A stretch of DNA of 64,000 bases from Salmonella enterica subsp. houtenae serovar Houten (GTDB taxonomy: Bacteria; Pseudomonadota; Gammaproteobacteria; Enterobacterales; Enterobacteriaceae): the NCBI GenBank assembly GCA_900478215.1, contig LS483478.1, forward strand, positions 4,464,001-4,528,000. Direction: 5' to 3'. The notes beneath the pieces are model-generated. The model was given only the letters and a program-made list of their open reading frames with translations, had not been told where the DNA came from and made no database searches. This document shows positions 1 through 11,275 of the stretch, in pieces. Numbering within the stretch: the stretch's first letter is position 1; every line of letters starts with the position of its first letter. The position numbers were made by a program, and so were the translations under genes.

Positions 1-128
1 TCCAGTACCTGAGGTTCGCCAGCGACCGGTTTATCCAGCGTGATATACTGTTTACCGTCGCTGATCTGTGCTGCCGAGGCACTAAAAGCTAAAACCATAC
101 CAGCCAGCGCCAGCCAAATCTTTTTCAT
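1..128 (-). CDS. dsbA: Thiol:disulfide interchange protein DsbA, N-terminal part only
   Basis: The first 42 codons are visible; the rest lies beyond the left edge. Translation begins MKKIWLALAGMVLAFSASAA, a classical Sec/SRP-type signal peptide ending in an AXA cleavage site, followed by mature sequence reading QISDGKQYITLDKPVAGEPQ, which I recognise as DsbA. DsbA is the periplasmic thioredoxin-fold oxidase that donates disulfides to exported proteins; its CPHC active site would lie just outside the window. It starts 16 bp after the srkA stop codon on the same strand, so the two probably form an operon, as in E. coli. Confidence 0.95.
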   Translation of the reverse strand, partial: MKKIWLALAGMVLAFSASAAQISDGKQYITLDKPVAGEPQVL

Positions 129-144
129 GATCAACTCTCTCCGA

Positions 145-1131
145 TTAATACATTGGCGTTAATTGTAAAGGGGGTTCGTGCAAAACTTTAGTCTGCTCAA
201 TAAAAGTCGTTGTCTGCCGCTGCCAGTAATCTTCCCCGGTTAACCAGGGAAAATTTTTTGGAAACGCAGGATCACCCCAACGACGAATCAACCAGGCAAG
301 ATAATAAACTAAACGCATGGCGCGTAAAGGTTCAATAAGACCGATTTCAGACGTATCGAACTCACTAACGTCTTCATAAGCTTCAATAATGGTTTCAATC
401 TGCATTCTCTGTTCGGCTTTGTCGCCGTTCAGCAACATCCATAAATCCTGTATCGCCGGGCCGTTACGAGCATCATCTAAATCGACAAACAACGGCCCAT
501 CACGCCACAAAATGTTTCCGGCATGACAATCGCCATGCAATCGCAGCGTGGTGAAATCGGTGCGCCAGCATTCGGTAACTGCAGACAGTAAAGTATCCGT
601 GGCTTTCAGGAAAGCTGCTTTTTGCCCGGAGGGAATAAGTGCGGCATCTTCGAATACCTGGCGCGGTTCAAAAAGATACTCTGCAAGCCCAATGTCAGGC
701 CGGAAAGTGAAAGGACGTTTTCGTCCCGTCTGATGCAACCGGCCCAGATAACGCCCTACCGCCTCCATCTGATCGATATTATCTGCTTCAAACTGACGAC
801 CACCTACGCTGGGGAAAATAGCATAATGATAGCCCTGATGCGCTAACAGCGTCTGGCCGTTAAAAGCCAGCGGCGCAGCAACCGGAACCTCATCATCCAC
901 CAGTTCAAGCGCAAACTGGTGCTCTTCCCGAATTTGATCAACAGACCAACGTTCAGGACGATAAAACTTAACGACAAAACGTCGACGATCTTCATCCTGA
1001 AACTGATAGACGCGGTTTTCATAACTGTTTAGCGGAGTCAGCCCGGAATCCACCCTGATCCCCTGTTCAAAGAGCGCATCCATGATGGTTTCCGGGTGTA
1101 GCGTCTGAAAAGTAAAAGCGTTGTCGTTCAT
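145..1131 (-). CDS. srkA: Stress response kinase A (SrkA/YihE), aminoglycoside-phosphotransferase-like fold
   Basis: The 328-residue protein matches E. coli YihE/SrkA in length. SrkA is a cytoplasmic Ser/Thr protein kinase with a choline/aminoglycoside-kinase fold that protects cells from stress-induced death and counteracts MazEF toxicity. Visible landmarks are a nucleotide-binding lysine region (VVKFYRPE near residue 53), the catalytic loop HGDCHAGN at 199-206 (putative catalytic D201, N206) and the metal-binding DLDD at 217-220, all expected for the family. The next gene on the same strand is dsbA, 16 bp away; in E. coli this upstream gene carries the main, Cpx-responsive promoter of dsbA. 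The start gives the family length. Confidence 0.95.
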   Translation of the reverse strand: MNDNAFTFQTLHPETIMDALFEQGIRVDSGLTPLNSYENRVYQFQDEDRRRFVVKFYRPERWSVDQIREEHQFALELVDDEVPVAAPLAFNGQTLLAHQGYHYAIFPSVGGRQFEADNIDQMEAVGRYLGRLHQTGRKRPFTFRPDIGLAEYLFEPRQVFEDAALIPSGQKAAFLKATDTLLSAVTECWRTDFTTLRLHGDCHAGNILWRDGPLFVDLDDARNGPAIQDLWMLLNGDKAEQRMQIETIIEAYEDVSEFDTSEIGLIEPLRAMRLVYYLAWLIRRWGDPAFPKNFPWLTGEDYWQRQTTTFIEQTKVLHEPPLQLTPMY

Positions 1132-1207
1132 CCCGTCGTCCGGAAAATACTACGAATGATTCAGGATATCATTTCGTGACGATTTCGGTGGCGCCGCTTA
1201 CAAGGTT

Positions 1208-1477
1208 TTACTCTTTAATGACGCCGCGAGCGCGTAAAAGCGCCGTTTTAAAGTCTTCTTCGTAGTCTTTTTGAATCCCCGGAATGGCGGCGTCTTTGGC
1301 GGAATCGCGCATTTTCAGATGATAGATCAGGATATCGTCAGTTAAATCTTCCAGATTGCCGTTAAAACCTGATTCTTTCGCCAGTTTCTGTAAAAATTGC
1401 GTCAGATTAAGATCGGGCTCTTTCTGCCAGGCAGGCTGGAGGAGTTCAATGACTTCATTCAGGCGTTTACATTTCAT
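1208..1477 (-). CDS. yihD: YihD, small DUF1040 protein of unknown function
   Basis: This 89-residue protein matches enterobacterial YihD (DUF1040 family). The frame stays open further upstream, but the start chosen is the ATG at 1477 (MKCKRLNEVIELLQ), preceded by a strong Shine-Dalgarno sequence AAGGAG at the usual spacing; the longer frame would run into the divergent mobA. The protein is acidic, without signal peptide or membrane segment, so probably cytoplasmic. No biochemical function is known to me. It is divergent from mobA with about 70 bp between start codons. Confidence 0.9.
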   Translation of the reverse strand: MKCKRLNEVIELLQPAWQKEPDLNLTQFLQKLAKESGFNGNLEDLTDDILIYHLKMRDSAKDAAIPGIQKDYEEDFKTALLRARGVIKE

Positions 1478-1546
1478 AGCTGTGCTCCTTATTCTTGATA
1501 CAGACACGGTAGCAGGGTCAATCCCACAATAAAAGAGGCGATATCG

Positions 1547-2131
1547 GTGAATCTGGATGAAGTCATAACCGGCGTGGTGCTGGCAGGCGGTAAAGCCCGA
1601 CGGATGGGCGGAGCGGATAAAGGTCTGCTTGAGCTGGACGGTAAACCGCTGTGGCGGCACGTTGCCGACGCGCTCGCGCCGCAACTTGCTACGGTCGTCG
1701 TAAGTGCTAATCGCCATCTGGATATCTACCAGGGCAGCGGCCTGAAAGTCATTCCGGATTCAATCGCTGACTTTCCAGGGCCGCTGGCGGGTATGCTTTC
1801 CGTTTTTCAGCAGGTAGCAGACGACTGGTTTCTGTTTTGCCCCTGTGACAATCCCTATATCCCCCACAACATAGTCGATCGTTTAGCAGCGCAGCGTCAT
1901 GGCGCACCCGTGGCTTGGGTTCATGATGGAGAACGCGATCATCCAACGATCGCGTTGATTAATCGTTCCGTTCAGCCCCAGTTGACAGCTTATTTGCAAG
2001 CAGGTGAGCGGCGGGTGATGAGCTTTATGCGCCAGGCAGGCGGACACGCTGTTGATTTCAGTGATTGTAAGGAGGCATTTGTGAACGTCAACACGCCGGA
2101 GGAACTCGCGAAATGGCAAAAGAAACCGTGA
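1547..2131 (+). CDS. mobA: Molybdenum cofactor guanylyltransferase MobA
   Basis: MobA transfers GMP from GTP to molybdopterin-Mo to make the MGD cofactor used by nitrate, formate, TMAO and DMSO reductases. The 194-residue protein equals the E. coli length. It shows the nucleotidyltransferase signature LAGGKARRMGG at 12-22 with K25 after it, and a metal-binding PCDNP at 99-103. The start is GTG, preceded by AAAAGAGG about 9 nt upstream. The gene ends inside mobB: the mobB ATG lies 19 bp before the mobA stop, so translation is coupled. It acts in the cytoplasm. Confidence 0.97.
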   Translation: MNLDEVITGVVLAGGKARRMGGADKGLLELDGKPLWRHVADALAPQLATVVVSANRHLDIYQGSGLKVIPDSIADFPGPLAGMLSVFQQVADDWFLFCPCDNPYIPHNIVDRLAAQRHGAPVAWVHDGERDHPTIALINRSVQPQLTAYLQAGERRVMSFMRQAGGHAVDFSDCKEAFVNVNTPEELAKWQKKP

Positions 2132-2631
2132 TACCAATGCTCGCTATTGCCGCGTGGAGCGGTACGGGAAAAACAACCCTGCTGAAAAAGTTAATTCCGG
2201 CATTGTGCGCCTGTGGGATTCAGCCAGGTTTGATAAAGCACACGCATCATAATATGGATGTGGATAAACCCGGAAAAGATAGCTATGAGTTACGCAAAGC
2301 GGGTGCGGCGCAAACGTTGGTCGCCAGTCGGCAACGTTGGGCGTTGATGACAGAAACGCCGGAAGAGTCGGCGCTGGATTTAGCGTATCTGGTGAGTCGA
2401 ATGGATACGTCTAAGCTGGATATAGTACTTGTGGAAGGTTTCAAACATGAGACGGTCGCGAAGATTTTATTATTTCGCCAGGACGGCGGGCATGACGGGG
2501 AAGATCTAACGATTGATGAGCATGTCATTGCGGTTGCCAGTGATGTGCCGCTCAATATGAACGTGCCGGTTCTCGATCTTAATGATATACCGCAGATCGC
2601 GACGTTTATTTTGCATTGGTTAAAACGATAA
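2113..2631 (+). CDS. mobB: Molybdopterin-guanine dinucleotide biosynthesis adaptor MobB
   Basis: MobB is a GTP-binding P-loop protein that assists MobA; it is not essential for cofactor formation. The 172-residue product has a Walker A sequence AAWSGTGKTT around 13-22, a KHTHHNMDVDKPGKDS segment, and LVEGFKHE in the middle, all typical. The start is uncertain: ATG at 2113 gives MAKETVIPML and a 19-bp overlap with mobA, whereas GTG at 2128 gives a 4-bp GTGA overlap and aligns with the E. coli N-terminus (MIPLLAFAAW). The gene is followed by a REP-like sequence and the terminator region of the convergent rRNA operon. Confidence 0.95.
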   Translation: MAKETVIPMLAIAAWSGTGKTTLLKKLIPALCACGIQPGLIKHTHHNMDVDKPGKDSYELRKAGAAQTLVASRQRWALMTETPEESALDLAYLVSRMDTSKLDIVLVEGFKHETVAKILLFRQDGGHDGEDLTIDEHVIAVASDVPLNMNVPVLDLNDIPQIATFILHWLKR

Positions 2632-2642
2632 GGGCTTGTGAT

Positions 2643-2707
2643 CGGATAAGGCGGCGCTGCGTTGAGCTAAACCATCCGTCGGTGCGCGCCGCGATGCGCT
2701 TACCGGA
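2643..2707. repeat. REP/BIME-like degenerate palindrome downstream of mobB
   Basis: The segment starts CGGATAAGGCGGCGC and ends GCGCTTACCGGA, the paired ends seen in enterobacterial REP elements, with a GC-rich imperfect palindrome between them. It lies between the convergent mobB and the rRNA operon, the usual setting for such elements. Confidence 0.6.
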
Positions 2708-2749
2708 CCTGCAGAGTTACGCAGCCTTTCACCCCTTTCCCGCAAACGC

Positions 2750-2780
2750 AAAAAAGCCCGTCCGTCAGGATGGGCTTTTT
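2750..2780 (-). terminator. rRNA operon terminator T2
   Basis: Read on the minus strand it is AAAAAGCCC, a GC stem with TGAC loop, then GGGC followed by six T residues. It occupies the place of T2 of E. coli rrnB-type operons, about 140 bp after T1, and because A-runs flank both sides it could also stop transcripts from mobB. Confidence 0.9.
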
Positions 2781-2786
2781 CACTAA

Positions 2787-2802
2787 TTGATGCCTGGCAG
2801 TT
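2787..2802 (-). repeat. Copy of the 5S rRNA 3' end between T1 and T2
   Basis: Sixteen bases here are identical to positions 2955-2970, the 3' end of the 5S gene plus three bases beyond it. E. coli rrn terminator regions carry the same kind of remnant, thought to come from an ancient 5S duplication. Confidence 0.8.
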
Positions 2803-2911
2803 TATGGCGGGCGTCCTGCCCGCCACCCTCCGGGCCGTTGCTGCGCAACGTTCAAATCCGCTCCCGGCGGATTTGTCCTGCTCCGGAGAGCCCTCACCGA
2901 CAGACAACAGA

Positions 2912-2949
2912 TAAAACAAAAGGCCCGGTCTTTCGACCGGGCCTTCTGT
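2912..2949 (-). terminator. rRNA operon terminator T1
   Basis: On the minus strand an 11-bp stem AAGGCCCGGTC / GACCGGGCCTT encloses a GAAA-type loop and is followed by TTGTTTTAT. It lies just 3' of the 5S gene and matches the T1 arrangement of E. coli rrn operons. Confidence 0.93.
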
Positions 2950-2957
2950 TCTGTTTG

Positions 2958-3077
2958 ATGCCTGGCAGTTCCCTACTCTCGCATGGGGAGACCCCACACT
3001 ACCATCGGCGCTACGGCGTTTCACTTCTGAGTTCGGCATGGGGTCAGGTGGGACCACCGCGCTACGGCCGCCAGGCA
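2958..3077 (-). rRNA. rrfA: 5S ribosomal RNA
   Basis: The 120-nt gene begins TGCCTGGCGGCCGTAGCGCG on the minus strand and ends CTGCCAGGCAT, so its two ends form the standard helix I. It carries the conserved GACCCCATGCCGAACTCAG loop. The symbol is inferred from map position (between hemG and mobB, the E. coli rrnA locus). Confidence 0.97.
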
Positions 3078-3273
3078 AATTCTTTGTGCTCTGTCCTGTG
3101 TCTTTTACACTGATGCTGCGTTGGCTGCTCTTGCGAACCTCAGTCACATACTTGTGTATGCTCCTTCCGTCGCTGCGTTTGCCGCCTTGCCTCAGCGCAA
3201 AATCCTTCGGACTCTGAATCTGAGCTGAAAATTGTTCGTCTTCTCAGTTCCGCCAAAACATCTTTGGCGTTGT

Positions 3274-6290
<3,017 letters not shown>

Positions 6291-6396
6291 TCACAACCCG
6301 AAGATGTTTCGTGAAACATCATCGTGTCGCGAAAATTTGAGAGACTCGAACACACATTGACTGTGTGTCGTTTCAATTTTCAGCTTGATCCAGATT

Positions 6397-6407
6397 TTTA
6401 AAGAGCA
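6397..6407 (-). promoter_or_regulatory. Spacer boxA antitermination site upstream of 23S
   Basis: On the minus strand the sequence TGCTCTTTAAA sits in the tRNA-Glu/23S spacer. It matches the boxA core bound by NusB-S10 in rRNA antitermination complexes and resembles the leader boxA at 8369-8381. Confidence 0.8.
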
Positions 6408-6480
6408 AATATCTCAAACATGACTCGCAAGTCAGTTTTGAGATATAACGGCCGGCGACTTTCACTCACAAACCAGCAAG

Positions 6481-6519
6481 TGGCGTCCCCTGGAGGTTTG
6501 ACCTCATCAGTTTGAACGC
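6481..6519 (-). repeat. 39-bp insertion in the rRNA spacer bearing a copy of the tRNA-Glu 3' end
   Basis: Just 3' of tRNA-Glu there is a 39-bp unit ending in a second copy of the tRNA terminus: AGGGGACGCCA occurs at 6520-6530 (the tRNA) and again at 6481-6491 (minus-strand reading). The E. coli rrnB spacer as I remember it goes straight from a single CGCCA into CTTGCTGGTTTGTGAG; here that sequence follows the second copy. The 28 bp between copies are unrelated to the tRNA. Confidence 0.8.
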
Positions 6520-6595
6520 TGGCGTCCCCTAGGGGATTCGAACCCCTGTTACCGCCGTGAAAGGGCGGTGTCCTGGGCCTCTAGACGAAGGGGAC
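6520..6595 (-). tRNA. tRNA-Glu (anticodon TTC) in the 16S-23S spacer
   Basis: The 76-nt gene begins GTCCCCTTCGTCTAGAGGCC, has the anticodon loop CCCTTTCACG with TTC, a GGTTCGAATCC T-loop and an encoded CCA. It is the only tRNA in the 16S-23S spacer. In E. coli K-12 the operon at this map position (rrnA) instead carries tRNA-Ile and tRNA-Ala, so spacer type and locus do not match the K-12 pattern. The tRNA is released from the rRNA precursor by RNase P and 3' processing. Confidence 0.98.
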
Positions 6596-6680
6596 ACTGA
6601 AGTCTCTCTCGCAAGACGCCTTGCTTCTCTACATCTATCAGACAATCTGTGTGGACACTACAAAGGCAGGTTCTTTAAGG

Positions 6681-8222
<1,542 letters not shown>

Positions 8223-8368
8223 AAAAGTTTGATGCTCGTGACTTTCTTTTTTCAAAGAATAGAACTTCGTAATGAATTACGTGTTCACTCAGAGACTTGG
8301 TATTCATTTTTCGTCTTGCGACGTCAAGAATCCGTATCTTCGAGTGCCCACACAGATTGTCTGATAAA

Positions 8369-8381
8369 TTGTTAAAGAGCA
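8369..8381 (-). promoter_or_regulatory. Leader boxA antitermination site of the rRNA operon
   Basis: The minus-strand sequence TGCTCTTTAACAA is the canonical rrn leader boxA, placed between promoter P2 and the 16S start. Confidence 0.9.
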
Positions 8382-8417
8382 GTGCCGCTTCGCTTTTCTC
8401 AGCGGCGCGGGGTGTGC

Positions 8418-8445
8418 ATATTACGCTTTCCCGCTTCAGAGTCAA
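8418..8445 (-). promoter_or_regulatory. rRNA promoter P2
   Basis: The -35 TTGACT (8440-8445) and -10 TAATAT (8418-8423) are separated by 16 bp, and a GC-rich discriminator follows (GCACACCCCGCGCC). This is the layout of E. coli rrn P2, about 200 bp before 16S. Confidence 0.9.
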
Positions 8446-8536
8446 GCGTTTATTTTCGCTTTACTCCGTGAGGTTCTGGTCTGAACCCCGCTGACCCGGC
8501 GGGCTGTGTGCCGTTGTTCCGTGTCAGTGGTGGCGC

Positions 8537-8585
8537 ATTATAGGGCGTTATTTCTCCCTGACAAGAGGAAATTTAAAATAATTTT
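8537..8585 (-). promoter_or_regulatory. rRNA promoter P1 with UP element
   Basis: The -35 TTGTCA (8559-8564) and -10 TATAAT (8537-8542) are 16 bp apart, with the GCGCCACCAC discriminator typical of ppGpp/DksA-controlled P1 promoters. Directly upstream, 8565-8585 is a run of A and T (AAAATTATTTTAAATTTCC), the UP element contacted by the RNA polymerase alpha subunit. Fis sites would extend toward the hemG 3' end but cannot be called by eye. Confidence 0.93.
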
Positions 8586-8613
8586 CTGAGTGCACACTTT
8601 TTATTCTTTGCGT

Positions 8614-9159
8614 TTATTTTGCCGACGATTTGTTGGTTAAATGGGCTATTTCACGGGCAAAGTTCGCAACCTGATCCCAGTCGGTGTATACCACTTCTTT
8701 ACTGGTATCCGTTTCGCCGCCCGACATCTTCATAATAAGCTTGATCATCAGACGGTCATACCAGCGATAGCGGGGATAGCGAAGCGCGCCTGCAATGACG
8801 GCGCAGTGGTCAGGTCGCCACGGAGAACTCATCAAAAATTTACGCGCGTAGCTGTTAGTCTGCGGCGTCCGTTTTTCCGCTTTACGCGCCACCAGGTTAA
8901 CGGAATAAAAGGCGCTCGGCATTCCGTTCAACCGCGTGGCGTATTTCTTAACAAACTCCTGGAAGGCGCTGTGGTAATGACCATAACGAATAGACGCGCC
9001 AATCACTACGCGATCATAGCTATCCCAGTCCGGCTCTTCTGCGCGATGCAGATTAACGACATCGGCCCAGATCCCCATCTCTTTGAGTTCAGAAGCCAGA
9101 TAAGAGGCAATTTCGCGCGTTTGCCCGTCCCGGGTAGAGAAAAGAATCAATGTTTTCAC
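8614..9159 (-). CDS. hemG: Menaquinone-dependent protoporphyrinogen IX dehydrogenase HemG
   Basis: HemG oxidises protoporphyrinogen IX to protoporphyrin IX, the penultimate step of haem synthesis, passing electrons to quinones at the inner-membrane surface. The 181-residue flavodoxin-like protein has an FMN phosphate-binding segment near the start (FSTRDGQTREIA, 7-18) and the long loop insertion (about 115-150) characteristic of HemG. Its length matches E. coli. It lies 11 bp after trkH on the same strand and is followed within about 30 bp by the rRNA promoter region, an arrangement also found in E. coli. Confidence 0.96.
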   Translation of the reverse strand: MKTLILFSTRDGQTREIASYLASELKEMGIWADVVNLHRAEEPDWDSYDRVVIGASIRYGHYHSAFQEFVKKYATRLNGMPSAFYSVNLVARKAEKRTPQTNSYARKFLMSSPWRPDHCAVIAGALRYPRYRWYDRLMIKLIMKMSGGETDTSKEVVYTDWDQVANFAREIAHLTNKSSAK

Positions 9160-9170
9160 GTGTTACTCCA

Positions 9171-10622
9171 TTATTCACGCCAGAAAGTCGGGGTAAAAAG
9201 TACCAGCAAAGTGAATACTTCCAGACGACCAAATAGCATGTTGGCGATGAGTATCCATTTCGCAACTGGATTCATACTGGCGAAGTTATCAGCAACAACC
9301 CCCAGCCCCGGCCCCAGATTATTAAGCGTAGCCACTACCGAGGCGAAAGCCGAGAAATCATCTACGCCTGTAGCGATAATGGCCAGCATACTGACGATAA
9401 ATACCAGCGCGTAGGCAGAGAAGAATCCCCAGACTGCTTCCAGAATACGTTCTGGCAGCGCCCGGTTCCCCAGCTTAATACTGTAAACGGCATTCGGATG
9501 CACCAGGCGTTTGAGTTCACGGTTCCCCTGTTTAAACAACAGCAGAATACGGATGACCTTTAACCCCCCGCCCGTTGACCCGGCGCAACCGCCAATAAAC
9601 GCGGAACATAGCAGCAAGACTGGCAAAAACAGCGGCCAGCGCGCAATGCTGTCCGTGGTAAACCCTGCCGTTGTCGCCATCGACACAACCTGGAAGAACG
9701 CCTGATTTAGCGTTGTCAGCGCCGAGTCGTAGATATTATGGAACCACAGTACCAGCGTGCAGATCACCACCAACGTCAACTGTACGCCGATGAACATGCG
9801 GAATTCCGGATCGCGCCAGTATACTTTCAGGCTACGTCCGCTTAATAAAGAGAAATGCAGACCATAGTTACAACCGGAGATCAGCAGGAAAATAGCGATG
9901 ATGGTATTAATAGTGGGACTATCAAAATAGCCTACGCTGGCGTCATGCGTTGAGAAGCCGCCGATAGCGATAGTGGAGAAGCTGTGCCCGATAGCGTCAA
10001 ACGCGGGCATCCCTGCAAACCATAGCGCCAGCGCGCAGGCTACCGTTAGCAAGACATAGATAAGCCACAGCGTTTTCGCCGTCTCGGCAATACGCGGGCG
10101 CATTTTGTTATCTTTCAGCGGCCCCGGCATTTCCGCCCGATAGAGCTGCATCCCCCCGACGCCGAGGATAGGGAGTATCGCCACCGCCAGCACAATGATC
10201 CCCATACCGCCAAACCATTGCAGCATCTGACGATAAAAGAGAATGGCGTGCGGTAATGAATCCAGCCCCACCAGCGTAGTAGCGCCCGTGGTGGTTAACC
10301 CGGAAAACGATTCAAAAAAAGCATCGGTAATGGTGAGGTTTGGGCTTTCGGAGAAAATAAACGGCAGCGCACCCACGCTGCCCAGCACGGTCCAGAACAG
10401 CACCACGATAAGAAATCCTTCGCGGGATTTCAGCTCGCCCTTTTCCCTACGGTTCGGCCACCACAGCATGGAACCGATCGCCAGCGCGACAAAAAAGGTC
10501 TGCGTGAACGCTCTTCCTGCGCCATCACGATATATTAGCGCTACCAGTCCCGGGAGAATCATTGTCCCCGAAAATAAGATAACCAGTAGTCCAACGATTC
10601 GGGTAATGGCGCGAAAATGCAT
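9171..10622 (-). CDS. trkH: Trk system potassium uptake membrane subunit TrkH
   Basis: TrkH is the pore-forming subunit of the low-affinity, high-rate K+ uptake system; it works with the cytoplasmic NAD(H)-binding TrkA ring. The 483-residue length is that of E. coli. The protein is strongly hydrophobic, with the SKT family's four K+-channel-like P-loops visible: GLTTTGATTL near 109-118, GGFSTHD, TTAGFTTDS and NNLGPGLG toward the C-terminus. It probably forms an operon with downstream hemG (11-bp gap) and follows yigZ by 38 bp. Confidence 0.97.
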   Translation of the reverse strand: MHFRAITRIVGLLVILFSGTMILPGLVALIYRDGAGRAFTQTFFVALAIGSMLWWPNRREKGELKSREGFLIVVLFWTVLGSVGALPFIFSESPNLTITDAFFESFSGLTTTGATTLVGLDSLPHAILFYRQMLQWFGGMGIIVLAVAILPILGVGGMQLYRAEMPGPLKDNKMRPRIAETAKTLWLIYVLLTVACALALWFAGMPAFDAIGHSFSTIAIGGFSTHDASVGYFDSPTINTIIAIFLLISGCNYGLHFSLLSGRSLKVYWRDPEFRMFIGVQLTLVVICTLVLWFHNIYDSALTTLNQAFFQVVSMATTAGFTTDSIARWPLFLPVLLLCSAFIGGCAGSTGGGLKVIRILLLFKQGNRELKRLVHPNAVYSIKLGNRALPERILEAVWGFFSAYALVFIVSMLAIIATGVDDFSAFASVVATLNNLGPGLGVVADNFASMNPVAKWILIANMLFGRLEVFTLLVLFTPTFWRE

Positions 10623-10660
10623 CTCTGCCGCTTCCTTTATTCTTAAAAATGAGGTGGGGA

Positions 10661-11275
10661 TTATTCTTCAATCGCTAACAATTGCAATGAACCACGGCTA
10701 AAATCCGCCAGTTTTGTGGAAAATGCATTCACATGAGCAAAAGGAAGCGCCACCCTCAGCCGAACAGACGCCTGATAATCGCTGGAAACGATCTTCCCGG
10801 CAAACTGTCCTAATAATGCTTCGATTCCGGCCAACTGACCGTACTCACACTGCAAAGTATATTCGGTTAATGGCGTCTTGCGCTGTGTAGCAAGCTGACG
10901 TAATGCCTGATTCACACCGCCGCCATAGGCTTTTACCAGCCCGCCCGTACCCAGCAGAATACCACCATAGTAGCGCACGACGACGGCGGTAATCTCTCCG
11001 ACGCCGCTGCCCATCAATTGCGCGAGCATCGGCTTGCCTGCCGTTCCCGCCGGTTCACCGTCGTCTGAAAAGCCCAGTTGCTGTGAGTCGTCTGGCGCAC
11101 CCGCCATCCACGCCACACAATGGTGGCGCGCATCAGGATGCTCAGCTCTGACTGACTCAACAAACGCTTTCGCCGCGTCTACGCCATCGGTATGCGCCAA
11201 TAGCGTAATAAAGCGGCTTTTTTTGATCTCTTCAACAACGGTGACCGGCGCTGCAGGGATTAACCAACTGTCCAT
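10661..11275 (-). CDS. yigZ: YigZ, IMPACT/UPF0029-family protein
   Basis: This 204-residue protein is the enterobacterial member of the IMPACT family, named after a eukaryotic translation regulator. It has the N-terminal IMPACT domain (KKSRFITLLAHTDG near 18, then DARHHCVAW, DDGEPAGTAGKPML and RYYGGILLGTGGL) followed by a ferredoxin-like C-terminal domain. The bacterial function is not established. Its ATG overlaps the pepQ stop codon by one base (TAATG), implying translational coupling, and trkH follows 38 bp on. Confidence 0.93.
   Translation of the reverse strand: MDSWLIPAAPVTVVEEIKKSRFITLLAHTDGVDAAKAFVESVRAEHPDARHHCVAWMAGAPDDSQQLGFSDDGEPAGTAGKPMLAQLMGSGVGEITAVVVRYYGGILLGTGGLVKAYGGGVNQALRQLATQRKTPLTEYTLQCEYGQLAGIEALLGQFAGKIVSSDYQASVRLRVALPFAHVNAFSTKLADFSRGSLQLLAIEE

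Noticed and set aside
8641..9414. A 257-codon plus-strand frame opposite hemG and the end of trkH
   Set aside because: It is a shadow of high-identity genes on the other strand; its translation has no family features and it spans a gene boundary.
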